Positions 1 through 8,264 of a DNA stretch of 19,509 nt are shown here, piece after piece; position 1 is the first letter of the stretch; each line of letters starts with the position of its first letter. The stretch lies in NCBI GenBank assembly GCA_036443405.1, contig JAZFYD010000213.1, forward strand, positions 1-19,509, read 5' to 3'. The stretch is from JAZFYD01 sp036443405 (GTDB lineage Bacteria; Planctomycetota; PLA2). The translations under genes and the position numbers were made by a program. The notes below the pieces were generated by a model, which was not told the origin of the DNA, did not search any database, and saw nothing but the letters and a program-made list of their open reading frames with translations.

Positions 1-901
<901 letters not shown>

Positions 902-1079
902 TCGATCCTCCTTCATGAATCTGAAGCCGGGCCTAAGGCAAACGGAGTGCCGCGATGTGCGGGGTGACCTAACTCGTTGATCTGCCGAGACTTGAGCTAT
1001 CTCGACGGGTTCCGCCTTGCCAGAATGGCACCGCGGCGGACTCGCCACGCGTGACACTTCGGCAGAGGGCCGGCAGGCG

Positions 1080-1520
1080 TCAGCCGGCCCGGTCGGCGCC
1101 TTCGGGCGCCGCGGCCAGGAATCGCTCGATCTCGCGTCCCAGATCCGCAACCCCCTGCCAGGCGGCCGCCTCTTCGCCGTTTTCGAAAAACCGCGCCTCC
1201 GCGTCGAACCGGGCGGTCCGCGCCGAGTCGTACTGGCGCGCCTGGCCGTGGATTAGCGGTCGATCGACGACGATGGCGATGCGCCGCGAGCCGGAGTGCT
1301 CGTCCTCGTGCTCGACGGCCGAGAAGATGCCCGGACCGGACAGCGAGGGGTTCTCGGCGACCCGACGACCGTCCACGATCTCCTTGAACCCCTTCGGGAA
1401 GTCGGCGGCAAGCTCCTGGACCGCTCTCAGGTACACCGGGAGCTCTTCAGCCGTCACGTCGTCGTAAAACGCCGTCACCAGGAGGTGGTTTTTGGGGGAA
1501 ACCCGGATCGCCCAGCTCAC
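1080..1520 (-). CDS. SpoIIAA/STAS-like small protein
   Basis: A 146-residue soluble protein with no signal peptide or membrane helix. Its pattern (LLVTAFYDDVTAEELPVYL, then FKEIVDGRRV, then RRIAIVVDRPLIHGQAR, then FFENGEEAAAWQ) resembles the SpoIIAA-like/SEC14-STAS family of one-domain proteins: a strand-helix fold ending in the typical 'acidic residue-x-EEA-x-xW' stretch. The biochemical role of that family is poorly known, so no partner is assigned. The start is a GTG at 1518-1520 that overlaps the TGA of the exported HEAT-like gene in a GTGA arrangement, which implies translational coupling. Only a weak AAGAG-type ribosome site precedes it. The open frame continues further upstream but there shadows the HEAT-like gene, so the short form is preferred. 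Confidence 0.75.
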   Translation of the reverse strand: MSWAIRVSPKNHLLVTAFYDDVTAEELPVYLRAVQELAADFPKGFKEIVDGRRVAENPSLSGPGIFSAVEHEDEHSGSRRIAIVVDRPLIHGQARQYDSARTARFDAEARFFENGEEAAAWQGVADLGREIERFLAAAPEGADRAG

Positions 1521-2302
1521 TCTTTGGGCGGGTCCTTCCAAACGGACCTCTTCTTCTTGTTCTCGCGCCACCACTCGTCCCAGTTGTCGACGTCGCTGAT
1601 GGTCGGTTGGCGGCAGATCGCTTGCATCGTCTCGACGATGACGGGCGAAACCACCTGCCAGCGCTTTTGCGCCTCGGCGCTGACGCCGCCGCCCTGGCCC
1701 GCGGACGGTTTCTCGGCCTGCATCCGCTTCATGATCACTTCCGCGACCTTCTTGCGCGTCTTGCCGGGCGCCGGGCTGTAGTTCTTGAATCCTGCCATCG
1801 CGGCCTTCGCAACCGGGATGCTCCGGCTTTTCATCTGGTCCGCGATCTTCTCGATGAGCTTCGGATCCCGCATCAGCGAAATCGCGATGAGGGCGGTGGC
1901 CTGAAGCTCCTCGTAGTTTTCGTCCTTCGGCTTTTTCTGGAACGCGAGCTTCTTGAGCGCCTTGGAGCCGGGCTTGGAACGCAGCTCGCCGAGCGCCGCG
2001 ATGATCTTGCGCAGCGTGCCCCAGTTGCCCTTGGCGACCTTCAGGGACCTGACGAGTTCCACCGCCACGGGGTCCACCTCCGCGGCGGTCTTCGCGGATT
2101 TGGCGAAGGTGATGATGTCCTCGCAAAGCCCGCTGATCTCGGTGGAGTCCTTTTCCTCGTTGGCCTTTTTGACCTTCTCGGCAAGAACGAGCCCCTCGTT
2201 CACCTCGCCCTCGGCGGGCTCATCCTCGGCGACGGCAGTCGCGCCCAATCCTGCGATCATGAATGCGAGAACAGTAAGCCCGAGAACCAAATTTCTCTGC
2301 AT
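1517..2302 (-). CDS. exported HEAT-like repeat protein with Trp-rich C-terminal tail
   Basis: A 261-residue protein. Residues 1-25 form a Sec signal peptide (short basic start, LVLGLTVLAFMIAGLGA core, cleavage probably after AVA), so it acts outside the cytoplasm. An acidic Glu/Asp linker follows, then alpha-helical repeats with the LxxALGELRSKPGSKAL and ALIAISLMRDPKLIEKIA patterns of HEAT/armadillo-like folds, which are usually protein-binding scaffolds. The last 30 residues contain DNWDEWWRENKKKRSVW, a tail shared in outline with the HEAT-like protein at 3995-4726. An AGGAGAT ribosome site (2311-2317) lies 8 bases before the ATG. Its TGA overlaps the GTG of the STAS-like gene by 4 bp. It is divergent from the gene at 2590, with a MITE-like element in the shared upstream region. 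No ligand can be inferred. Confidence 0.8.
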   Translation of the reverse strand: MQRNLVLGLTVLAFMIAGLGATAVAEDEPAEGEVNEGLVLAEKVKKANEEKDSTEISGLCEDIITFAKSAKTAAEVDPVAVELVRSLKVAKGNWGTLRKIIAALGELRSKPGSKALKKLAFQKKPKDENYEELQATALIAISLMRDPKLIEKIADQMKSRSIPVAKAAMAGFKNYSPAPGKTRKKVAEVIMKRMQAEKPSAGQGGGVSAEAQKRWQVVSPVIVETMQAICRQPTISDVDNWDEWWRENKKKRSVWKDPPKE

Positions 2303-2384
2303 GCGCGTCGATCTCCTGCCGAAAAACGATTATAGCCCCGCGCCCCTGGATACCCTCGCGTCATTCGGCTCCCGCGGGACCGGT

Positions 2385-2404
2385 TAGCCCGGGTTATTCA
2401 CGAG
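2385..2404 (+). repeat. left terminal inverted repeat of the MITE-like element
   Basis: Reads TAGCCCGGGTTATTCACGAG. It pairs with 2566-2585 at 18 of 20 positions; the differences are G/A at position 9 and G/A at position 18. Confidence 0.7.
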
Positions 2405-2565
2405 GCGGGCGCGTTGTTTCTGCACGGTGAGGAACGTTCGGATCAACGCCTTCTGGGCGAGTCCAGCCTGTCGAGATCGCGACTCGAGGCCGAAGTAGTG
2501 TTGGAGGACACGTCGAGTGCCGAGAGACAAAGAACTCGGCAGGCTGGGCCGTTCAGAACGCTCGT

Positions 2566-2585
2566 CTTGTGAATAATCCGGGCTA
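2566..2585 (-). repeat. right terminal inverted repeat of the MITE-like element
   Basis: On the minus strand it reads TAGCCCGGATTATTCACAAG. Its outer edge is 4 bp before the ATG of the gene at 2590, so it occupies the place where a ribosome-binding site would be expected. Confidence 0.7.
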
Positions 2586-2589
2586 GTTG

Positions 2590-3984
2590 ATGAAAAAGCT
2601 CCGCAAACGCTCGTGGCTCGCGCTCGCATTGCTGCTCTTGCTGCTGCTGCTTCTCTCGCCGCTGAGTACGCTGCTGCCCGGGTTCCTTTCCGGAGGGGAT
2701 CGGCACGGCGAAGACGGGGGACAAACTCCACGGGCCGACCGCGACGGCCCTTTGCGTGTAACCGTTGTGAAACAGAGCACGGGTGCGCCGCTCGCCGGAG
2801 CGCTGATCCTCGTGCGCGGGCTGCGAGCCTCGAAGGAACCCCACCAAAAACACGTGCAGGAGTCGATTTTCAGCGACGAGAACGGCATCGCCGAGGTGCC
2901 CGGACTCGGCCGCGGACGTTTCCTGGTCGAAGCGCACGCGGGATCCGAAAGCGCGACGACCTGGCACGACATGAGAACCGGCCGCGAGGTGCGCCTGCGC
3001 GTAAGCGCGAGCGCGTACCGCGAGGGGCAGGTGACAACCGCCGGCGGTCGTCCCCAAAAGGCCACCGTCCACCTGATGGGCGCGGACGGCGAGTCGTTCG
3101 CGAGTGCGGAAACCGACGCGGCCGGGCGCTACCGGCTGCCCGAGCACGAAGACGCCGTGTCCGTTTGCGCGCAGCCCGAGGGCGGGCCGCCCGTCGCCGG
3201 GTCCGGTGGCAGCCTCATCGTCGGCCGGGGCCGCACGCTCTCGGGTCGCATCGACGGCGCACAGGGCGGCGTCATCACCGTCTTCGGTCTGACTGTCTCC
3301 TCCGGCTCGGACCGGCCGCTGATGTTGCGGTCGGAGTGGAACGTCGACAGCACGGGCGCGTTCGCGGGCGATTGGCCGGAAGACACACCGGCGTGGGCGA
3401 TCTACAAGGGCGCCGCGACGATGCTTCCGAGCCAACCGGGGCAGGTGATCACGCTGCCCGAGCGTGTGCTTCTGAGAGGACGCGTCTCGTGCGAAGGCCG
3501 GCCGGTGCCGCACGCACTCGTATCGTTCCGGCCGCTGCTCGCCGACGACTTTCCACCTCCGCTTCCTGCCCTTCCGGTCCGCGCGAACGAAAAAGGCGAG
3601 CTCGCGGTGGAGGCTTTTCCGAAGGGACGCTACCTGGTGCGCGTCGAAGGCACCGGCTGCGCGACACGACTGGTGCACGAGGTCGACGTCTCGGGCCTAC
3701 CGATCGACTTGGAACTGAAGCGAGGGTTCACGATGCGCGGCCGGATCGTGGACGACAAGGGACTGCCGGTGCGCCATGCGCGGGTGCTGGCGCTCGGTAT
3801 GCCGGATGACGAGAACGAGCGGCCGCCGATCCGCGCGCGAACCGACGCGAAGGGCCGTTTCGAACTCAACGGCCTCGGCGGAACCCACGCGCGACTGCAC
3901 GTCACCGCGACGGGATTCCAATCGCTTCACCGCGAGGGCGTGGCGCCCAGCGACGACGCCCGACTCACACTCGAGCGACGCTAG
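2590..3984 (+). CDS. membrane-anchored protein with tandem carboxypeptidase-regulatory-like domains
   Basis: A 464-residue protein. Residues 1-8 are basic and 9-32 form an unusually Leu-rich hydrophobic helix (eleven Leu between 10 and 22), a signal anchor placing the rest outside the membrane. The ectodomain is beta-rich with repeated 'G-x-V-x(n)-G-x-P-(l/v)-x-x-A-x-V, then D-x-x-G-x-(F/Y)' units of the CarboxypepD_reg (peptidase-regulatory/transthyretin-like) fold: about 54-118 (TGAPLAGALILV, SDENGIAEV), 144-195 (TDAAGRYRL), 294-367 (EGRPVPHALVSF, NEKGELAV) and 379-462 (KGLPVRHARVLAL, TDAKGRFEL). The stretch 213-290 may be a worn fifth copy. No peptidase domain is present, so a structural or adhesive surface role is likely. 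The start is ATG 2590; an in-frame TTG precedes it. No Shine-Dalgarno is visible because the MITE end lies immediately upstream. Confidence 0.82.
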   Translation: MKKLRKRSWLALALLLLLLLLLSPLSTLLPGFLSGGDRHGEDGGQTPRADRDGPLRVTVVKQSTGAPLAGALILVRGLRASKEPHQKHVQESIFSDENGIAEVPGLGRGRFLVEAHAGSESATTWHDMRTGREVRLRVSASAYREGQVTTAGGRPQKATVHLMGADGESFASAETDAAGRYRLPEHEDAVSVCAQPEGGPPVAGSGGSLIVGRGRTLSGRIDGAQGGVITVFGLTVSSGSDRPLMLRSEWNVDSTGAFAGDWPEDTPAWAIYKGAATMLPSQPGQVITLPERVLLRGRVSCEGRPVPHALVSFRPLLADDFPPPLPALPVRANEKGELAVEAFPKGRYLVRVEGTGCATRLVHEVDVSGLPIDLELKRGFTMRGRIVDDKGLPVRHARVLALGMPDDENERPPIRARTDAKGRFELNGLGGTHARLHVTATGFQSLHREGVAPSDDARLTLERR

Positions 3985-3994
3985 GCCGTTTCGA

Positions 3995-4726
3995 TCAGTC
4001 TTTGGGCTGCGCCCAGGGATCTTCCTGCTTGCGCGCGATCCGCCACCAATCCGCGAACTGCGCCACGGTATTGAGCTTGCGGCCGATCAGCCGTTGCAAC
4101 GTCCGGAGCGCAGGTGCGCGCAGACGGCGCCAGCGCGCTCGCTTCTTCTTGCCGCTTCCGCGCGCCAGAGACTCCGCGCCTTCCAGCGCCTTGTCCGCCG
4201 CCGCTCGCCGCAAATCCGTCGGCGTGCGCTCGTAGGCGCCGATCGCCTTCCACGCCTGTTCGGCGGCCACCATGTGTTCGCCCTGTCGCGCCTGCTTCGA
4301 AAGCGGCGTCAGAAGAGGGGGGGTGTGCATCCGGCCTGCCGCTTCGATCGCGGCCAACAGACGTTCAGTTTCGACACCCGTGGGTTTGAGCGGTCGCAGC
4401 ATCACGGCGATCTCCTTGTCGACCGCAACGTGGCGCATGCGCCCCACCGCGCGAATCGCCGCGAGCAACACACGTTCGCTCTTGGTCGCCAGCGCGGCAG
4501 CGGCGGCTTGCCGGAGCGCCTCGGCTTCGGCTGCGCTCGCCGGATGAGCGTGCAGATCCGCTGCCTCGTTCAGAAGGCCCGCCCACTTGGCGTACCGACC
4601 CGCCCCGCTCGATTCGGCGATCTCACGCAGCACTTCCTCGCCGGGTGTCTCCAACTCCTCGCCAAAGACGCACGTGAGCGAAGCCAAGAGGAACGCGCTA
4701 GCGCCGATCCGCATCGGTGTCGACAT
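3995..4726 (-). CDS. exported HEAT-like protein with Trp-rich C-terminal tail (second copy)
   Basis: A 243-residue protein. Residues 1-22 are a short signal peptide (MSTPMRIGASAFLLASLTCVFG). Helical repeats follow (LLAAIRAVGRMRHVAVDKEIAVML and ERLLAAIEAAGRMHTPPLL), which look like HEAT units in which a helix pair is joined by a Gly-Arg turn. A basic stretch (GSGKKKRARWRRLR) precedes the tail QFADWWRIARKQEDPW, which resembles the tail of the protein at 1517-2302. ATG 4726 is preferred over ATG 4714 because GAGGGG lies 4 bases upstream. The gene overlaps the end of the lipoprotein gene by 29 bp, so the two are probably translated from one mRNA. It converges on the gene at 2590-3984 with only 10 bp between them. 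The ligand is unknown. Confidence 0.78.
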   Translation of the reverse strand: MSTPMRIGASAFLLASLTCVFGEELETPGEEVLREIAESSGAGRYAKWAGLLNEAADLHAHPASAAEAEALRQAAAAALATKSERVLLAAIRAVGRMRHVAVDKEIAVMLRPLKPTGVETERLLAAIEAAGRMHTPPLLTPLSKQARQGEHMVAAEQAWKAIGAYERTPTDLRRAAADKALEGAESLARGSGKKKRARWRRLRAPALRTLQRLIGRKLNTVAQFADWWRIARKQEDPWAQPKD

Positions 4727-5588
4727 ATCGCCCCTCGAACTCGGAGCCGAATAGCTCGGTCGTTTCGAACTCCCACTTCGCACCCGTGGCGAACAGGCTC
4801 GGCGGCCCGAACCGAAACTCGCCGCGCAGGATGCCGCCGTCGTCGACGATGACAGGAGGGGCCGGCCCCCACTGCTCCGAAAAGGCCTCCACACGGCCGC
4901 GGGTTCCAACGACAAATCCATTCGCCGACCCCGCGCGGAACCGGAACCTCTTCGGCGCGACCTCGTCCGTTGTGGCATCGCCGAGGCGAATCTCGACGCC
5001 GGGGGACCACCGCGCGATCACGCCGACATTCACTCCGGGTAACACTGTGCCGTCAAAGCGGTATCCAAAACGCCGCGGCGCCGGGAACAGGACTTCGTTG
5101 CCTTCGAAGTCGCCGATGCGCGCCACGGATACCGTTTCGCCGTCGGCCACCTCGATGCGAAACCGCAGGCTGCCGTCGGCTTCGGGCCGAACACGCGCGA
5201 TCACGCCGGTGATCAGGTCGTCATACGTCTGGTGCAGGCGTCGCGGCTTTTTTTCGCCAAGGCGGCCCCAACTCTCGCGCACCAAGAACGGCCTGCCTTG
5301 AATGCGTTGAAGCGTCGTCCAGACCCCAACCCGGCACCATGCATCCAATACGACCGGGACGTCCAGTTCGGCTTCGGCACCCGGGGCGAGTTCGGATTCG
5401 CCGGTCGAGATGAACAAAGTCGTGCGTCTCGAGTCAATCGAGTACGGGGTCCCTTCGGCCGGCGCCTCGTGCCATGTCGTCGAACGCGCAACCTTCGGCG
5501 CCATGTCTTCGGACAGATCCAGAACGGGCCCCGGGGCCGAGCACGAAACGGCTAGAAATGCGCCAACACAAGCGAAGCGATGCCACAC
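4698..5588 (-). CDS. predicted lipoprotein of unknown function
   Basis: A 296-residue protein that I cannot assign to a family. The N-terminus MWHRFACVGAFLAVSC ends in a lipobox-like AVSC, so Cys16 would be lipidated and the protein held at a membrane surface; Ala at -3 is less usual than Leu. The rest is soluble, beta-rich and of mixed charge, with Asp/Gly turns such as VDDGGILRGEF and no recognisable catalytic motif. The only apparent start is GTG at 5586-5588, without a clear ribosome site. It overlaps the 3' end of the sugar-phosphate transferase gene by 37 bp, and its own 3' end overlaps the next HEAT-like gene by 29 bp, so coupled translation is likely. The context suggests an envelope role, but no more can be said. 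Confidence 0.72.
   Translation of the reverse strand: MWHRFACVGAFLAVSCSAPGPVLDLSEDMAPKVARSTTWHEAPAEGTPYSIDSRRTTLFISTGESELAPGAEAELDVPVVLDAWCRVGVWTTLQRIQGRPFLVRESWGRLGEKKPRRLHQTYDDLITGVIARVRPEADGSLRFRIEVADGETVSVARIGDFEGNEVLFPAPRRFGYRFDGTVLPGVNVGVIARWSPGVEIRLGDATTDEVAPKRFRFRAGSANGFVVGTRGRVEAFSEQWGPAPPVIVDDGGILRGEFRFGPPSLFATGAKWEFETTELFGSEFEGRYVDTDADRR
4731..4736 (-). promoter_or_regulatory. ribosome-binding site fixing the start at 4726
   Basis: GAGGGG on the minus strand, 4 bases before ATG 4726 and inside the coding sequence of the upstream lipoprotein gene. The alternative ATG at 4714 has no such site. Confidence 0.55.
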
Positions 5589-6448
5589 ACGGCTGATGCT
5601 AGCACGAGCACCGTGACCGCTCCGCGCACGGGAAACCCGAGCCGAACGAGGCGATGCGAGAGATGATCGGTGCCGCCGCGAAAGAGCGGTCGCTTGCGCC
5701 GCAGCCGCGAGATCGAGACCGTCGCCGCGTCAAGAAGCGGCACGCCGAACAACACGAGCAACGGCACGATGCGCACCGGATGCGCGGACCCGTCCTCGTA
5801 CAGAATCTGAAGCGTCTCCGCGGCGAACAACGCCCCGACGAGATGGCTCCCGGAATCGCCGAGGTAGACGGTGGCGGGCGCCCAGGTCAGAAGGAGGATT
5901 CCCGGCAGCGCAAACAGCAGCGGCGCCGCGCCGGGACCGAGCTCGATGCGCACGAGCACAAGCGCCGCCGCCTGCGCGAGGGCCACGCCGGTGAGCAACC
6001 CGTCCATGTTGTCGAGGTAGTTGCTCGCGTTCACGAGGATCAGGAAGATCAGGACACCGACTCCGATATCAACCGGCCCTGGAACCAACAGGGCGGCCGC
6101 CACGATCGCGATGAGGGTTTGAAGGCTCGCTTTCTGAAACGGGCGCAGTTCGAAGCGGTCGTCCCAGAGTCCCAGGCCAAAAAAGCCGAGCCCGCCGACG
6201 ATTACCCCCGCCGGCGGCGCCCTCCGGAGCGCGGCGTACACGGCGATGCACCCGATCAACAGCCCCGGCCCGCCGGCGAGCGAGATCCGCCGGGCGGAGA
6301 AACGATCGCGCCGGCGCCGCGAGACCAGACCCCATCGGACGGCCGGGCGCTCGAACCACCGCGCACCGAAGTACGCGAGGATCGCGCCGCCGACCGCGAC
6401 GACGAGCACCTCGTACCAGCCCAGTTCGGCTCCCGTGAAGACAGGCAC
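5552..6448 (-). CDS. polyprenyl-phosphate sugar-1-phosphate transferase (WecA/MraY family)
   Basis: Integral membrane enzyme of glycosyltransferase family 4, which moves a sugar-1-phosphate from a UDP-sugar to undecaprenyl phosphate and starts synthesis of a surface polysaccharide. With the GTG 6448 start (298 residues) the family motifs are WDD (96-97 acidic pair), NASNYLDNMDGL (140-151), YLGDSGSHLVG (around 197) and DHLSHRL (261-267), which replaces the usual HxHH motif. About ten hydrophobic helices span the protein. The frame stays open to an ATG at 6571, but that would add a non-hydrophobic leader and sit only 8 bp from the divergent pcnB start, so the internal GTG, which puts the first helix about 12 residues in, is preferred. 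MurNAc-pentapeptide specificity (mraY) is unlikely because no mur genes are nearby; a WecA/TagO-like role is the best guess. Confidence 0.85.
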   Translation of the reverse strand: MPVFTGAELGWYEVLVVAVGGAILAYFGARWFERPAVRWGLVSRRRRDRFSARRISLAGGPGLLIGCIAVYAALRRAPPAGVIVGGLGFFGLGLWDDRFELRPFQKASLQTLIAIVAAALLVPGPVDIGVGVLIFLILVNASNYLDNMDGLLTGVALAQAAALVLVRIELGPGAAPLLFALPGILLLTWAPATVYLGDSGSHLVGALFAAETLQILYEDGSAHPVRIVPLLVLFGVPLLDAATVSISRLRRKRPLFRGGTDHLSHRLVRLGFPVRGAVTVLVLASAVCGIASLVLAHF

Positions 6449-6579
6449 CGCGAAAGCATAAACCCCAGGGCCGTCCACGACCGGCCCGGCCCGCGGGAAT
6501 CGCCCGAGAAGGTTGCCGCCGGTGGTTTCTTGCGTTAGCTTCTCGCGCGATGCCGCTGGGCCGGCGGGCATCTGACAAC

Positions 6580-7896
6580 ATGAACGATCCCACCTTGCCG
6601 GCTGTATCCCCCCCGAATCCTGAGGCGCCCCTCGAAATCGCCCAGAACGCGATCCGCCCCGATGCGGCGTCGATCGTGCGGCGTCTCACGCGCGGCGGTC
6701 ACGACGCCTATCTCGTCGGCGGTTGCGTTCGCGACATGCTCTTGGGCATCGCGCCCAAGGACTTCGACCTCGCGACCAGCGCGCGTCCGCGCCAGGTGAA
6801 ACGCCTCTTTCGCTACAGCCGCATCATCGGTCGACGGTTCCGTCTGGTGCACGTGCACATGGGGCATGAGATCTACGAGGTCGCGACCTTTCGCGCGCCG
6901 CCGACTCCGCCGGCGGACGAAGAGGCCGGGGATGGTGACGACCTCTACATAGAACGGGACAACGTTTTCGGAACGGAGAAGCAGGACGCGTTCCGGCGCG
7001 ACTTCACGATCAACGGTCTGTTCTACGAGCCGAACACGCGCAAACTCGTGGACCACGTCGGGGGCCTCGACGACCTCCGGGCGCGGCGGCTGCGCACGAT
7101 CGGCGATCCCGACGTGCGATTGCGCGAGGATCCCGTGCGCATCTTGCGCGCGGCGAGGTTTGCAGGGCGTCTCGACTTCGAACTCGATCCCGATCTCGCG
7201 GACGCGATTCGACGGCATGCCGGCGACCTCGCGCGCTGCGCCCCGCCGCGGGTGCTCGAGGAACTCTACCGCCTGGTATGCGGCCGTGGTTCCTCGCGCG
7301 CGTTTTCCATGCTTGAGGAGTTCGGCTGCCTCGAGGTGCTTCTGCCGGATCTCCTCCCGTTGGGGTCACGATTCTTCGACGCCCTCGACCGGCTCGCCAA
7401 GTTCACGAAAGGCGATCGCACCGGAGTTCCACAGAGCGTCCTCACCGCCGTCCTCCTGTCGCCGCCCGCGATGCGTGTTCTGACCGACGAACCCGGTGCG
7501 GACAGCGAGACCGCGATGTTTGACCTCATCCGTCCGTTCGGCCGGCACTTCACGATCTCACGTCGCGACCTGAACCACGCCGCGCAGATTCTGGCGGCGC
7601 AGGCGCGACTCGCGAGACCCCCGCGCAGCCGCGCGACGCAGCGCTACGTGCGCCGCGAAGTGTTTCCGATCGCGTTGCTCGCGCGGAAGATCCTCGGACC
7701 GTTGGACCTCGAGCGGGTCGACGATGCCGAAGAAGCACTCGCTGCGTGGACCGAGTTGGGCGAACGCGAAGGGCCGTCGGACACCGGAACCACGCGCAGG
7801 CGGCGGCGACGGCGGCGCGGTGGGCGTCGGCGGGGCAGCGGCGGCGGCCAGACCCCCGGTGGCGAAAACTCCGGCAGTGGGGAAGGCTCCGCGTGA
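6580..7896 (+). CDS. pcnB: poly(A) polymerase-type nucleotidyltransferase
   Basis: Class II nucleotidyltransferase adding nucleotides to RNA 3' ends. Motifs in order: LVGGCVRDMLLG (45-56), the DFD metal pair (61-63), GRRFRLVHV (84-92), RRDFTING (139-146) and REDPVRILRAARF (182-194). GRRFRLVHV is the signature that separates bacterial poly(A) polymerases from CCA-adding enzymes in proteobacteria. In other phyla the split is less safe, and this enzyme could add CCA, which the tRNA in this window needs. The C-terminal 35 residues are a low-complexity tail, first about eight consecutive Arg, then Gly/Ser-rich, probably for RNA binding. ATG 6580 is preferred over ATG 6550 because the conserved domain begins about 30 residues later; neither has a clear Shine-Dalgarno. 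The TGA overlaps the cutA start by 4 bp. Confidence 0.88.
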   Translation: MNDPTLPAVSPPNPEAPLEIAQNAIRPDAASIVRRLTRGGHDAYLVGGCVRDMLLGIAPKDFDLATSARPRQVKRLFRYSRIIGRRFRLVHVHMGHEIYEVATFRAPPTPPADEEAGDGDDLYIERDNVFGTEKQDAFRRDFTINGLFYEPNTRKLVDHVGGLDDLRARRLRTIGDPDVRLREDPVRILRAARFAGRLDFELDPDLADAIRRHAGDLARCAPPRVLEELYRLVCGRGSSRAFSMLEEFGCLEVLLPDLLPLGSRFFDALDRLAKFTKGDRTGVPQSVLTAVLLSPPAMRVLTDEPGADSETAMFDLIRPFGRHFTISRRDLNHAAQILAAQARLARPPRSRATQRYVRREVFPIALLARKILGPLDLERVDDAEEALAAWTELGEREGPSDTGTTRRRRRRRRGGRRRGSGGGQTPGGENSGSGEGSA

Positions 7897-8264
7897 GCGA
7901 AAAGGCCGACCCGCCCACCGATGTCCGGGTCTGCCTCGTCACGAGCCCTCCGGATCGCGCCGCCGACCTTGCCCGCGAACTAGTCAAACTCGGTTTGGCG
8001 GCGTGTGTCAACGTGATCGGAAACGTCACGAGCGTGTACCGATGGCAGGGCAAGATCCACGAGGACGGCGAGAGTCTCCTGGTGATCAAAACGTCCGCAG
8101 CGCGAGTTGAGAAACTCGAGGCGGCCGTCTTGAAACTGCATCCCTACGACGTTCCCGAATTCCTCGTCCTCGATGTCGCGAGCGGCGCCGCCGGCTATCT
8201 GGGTTGGGTCTTGGACGTTACCGCGCAACCGGAAGCCGGCTCCGCAGGAAGCGGCGCAGAGTGA
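7893..8264 (+). CDS. cutA: CutA-like divalent-cation tolerance protein
   Basis: A 123-residue protein of the CutA family, small trimeric ferredoxin-like proteins linked to copper and other divalent-cation tolerance; the mechanism is debated. The full family pattern is present: VCLVTSPPD (13-21), LGLAACVNVIGNVTSVYRWQGKI (about 33-55, with the conserved Cys38 and Trp51), a conserved Glu60, LLVIKT (62-67), KLHPYDVPEF (81-90) and the GYLGW C-terminal motif (101-105). Length is typical. GTG 7893 overlaps the pcnB stop as GTGA, and GGAAGG lies several bases upstream, so it is co-translated with pcnB. The last 47 bp overlap tail to tail with the end of the epimerase gene on the other strand. Confidence 0.93.
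   Translation: MSEKADPPTDVRVCLVTSPPDRAADLARELVKLGLAACVNVIGNVTSVYRWQGKIHEDGESLLVIKTSAARVEKLEAAVLKLHPYDVPEFLVLDVASGAAGYLGWVLDVTAQPEAGSAGSGAE

Larger units (their letters stand above)
2385..2585. mobile_element. MITE-like element with 20-bp terminal inverted repeats
   Basis: The left end (2385-2404) and the reverse complement of the right end (2566-2585) match at 18 of 20 bases, both starting TAGCCCGG and continuing TTATTCAC. The interior of about 160 bp has no convincing gene. It contains a second, nested inverted pair (2463-2475 with 2535-2547, 12 of 13 matching), so the whole element could fold as one long hairpin. The size and ends suit a non-autonomous miniature transposable element. The ends recall IS1380-type termini, but that is from memory and uncertain. 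A direct repeat of GTT (2383-2385 and 2586-2588), or a TA on each side, could be the target duplication; the termini cannot be fixed more exactly. It lies in a divergent promoter region. Confidence 0.65.

Noticed and set aside
902..1079. CIRCE heat-shock operator before groEL
   Set aside because: A GAGTGC string is present at about 932-937 but no TTAGCACTC partner at the right spacing.
2383..2588. exact target-site duplication of the MITE-like element
   Set aside because: GTT or TA can be read on both sides, but these short matches are possible by chance and depend on where the ends are set.
2624..2658. CTG/CTC-rich microsatellite as a phase-variable tract
   Set aside because: It encodes the Leu-rich signal anchor and mixes Leu codons, so slippage by pure repeat units is unlikely.
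2443..3678. 411-codon open frame on the minus strand
   Set aside because: Antisense to the carboxypeptidase-regulatory-like gene and running into the MITE-like element; low-complexity Arg, Ala and Gln content without motifs.
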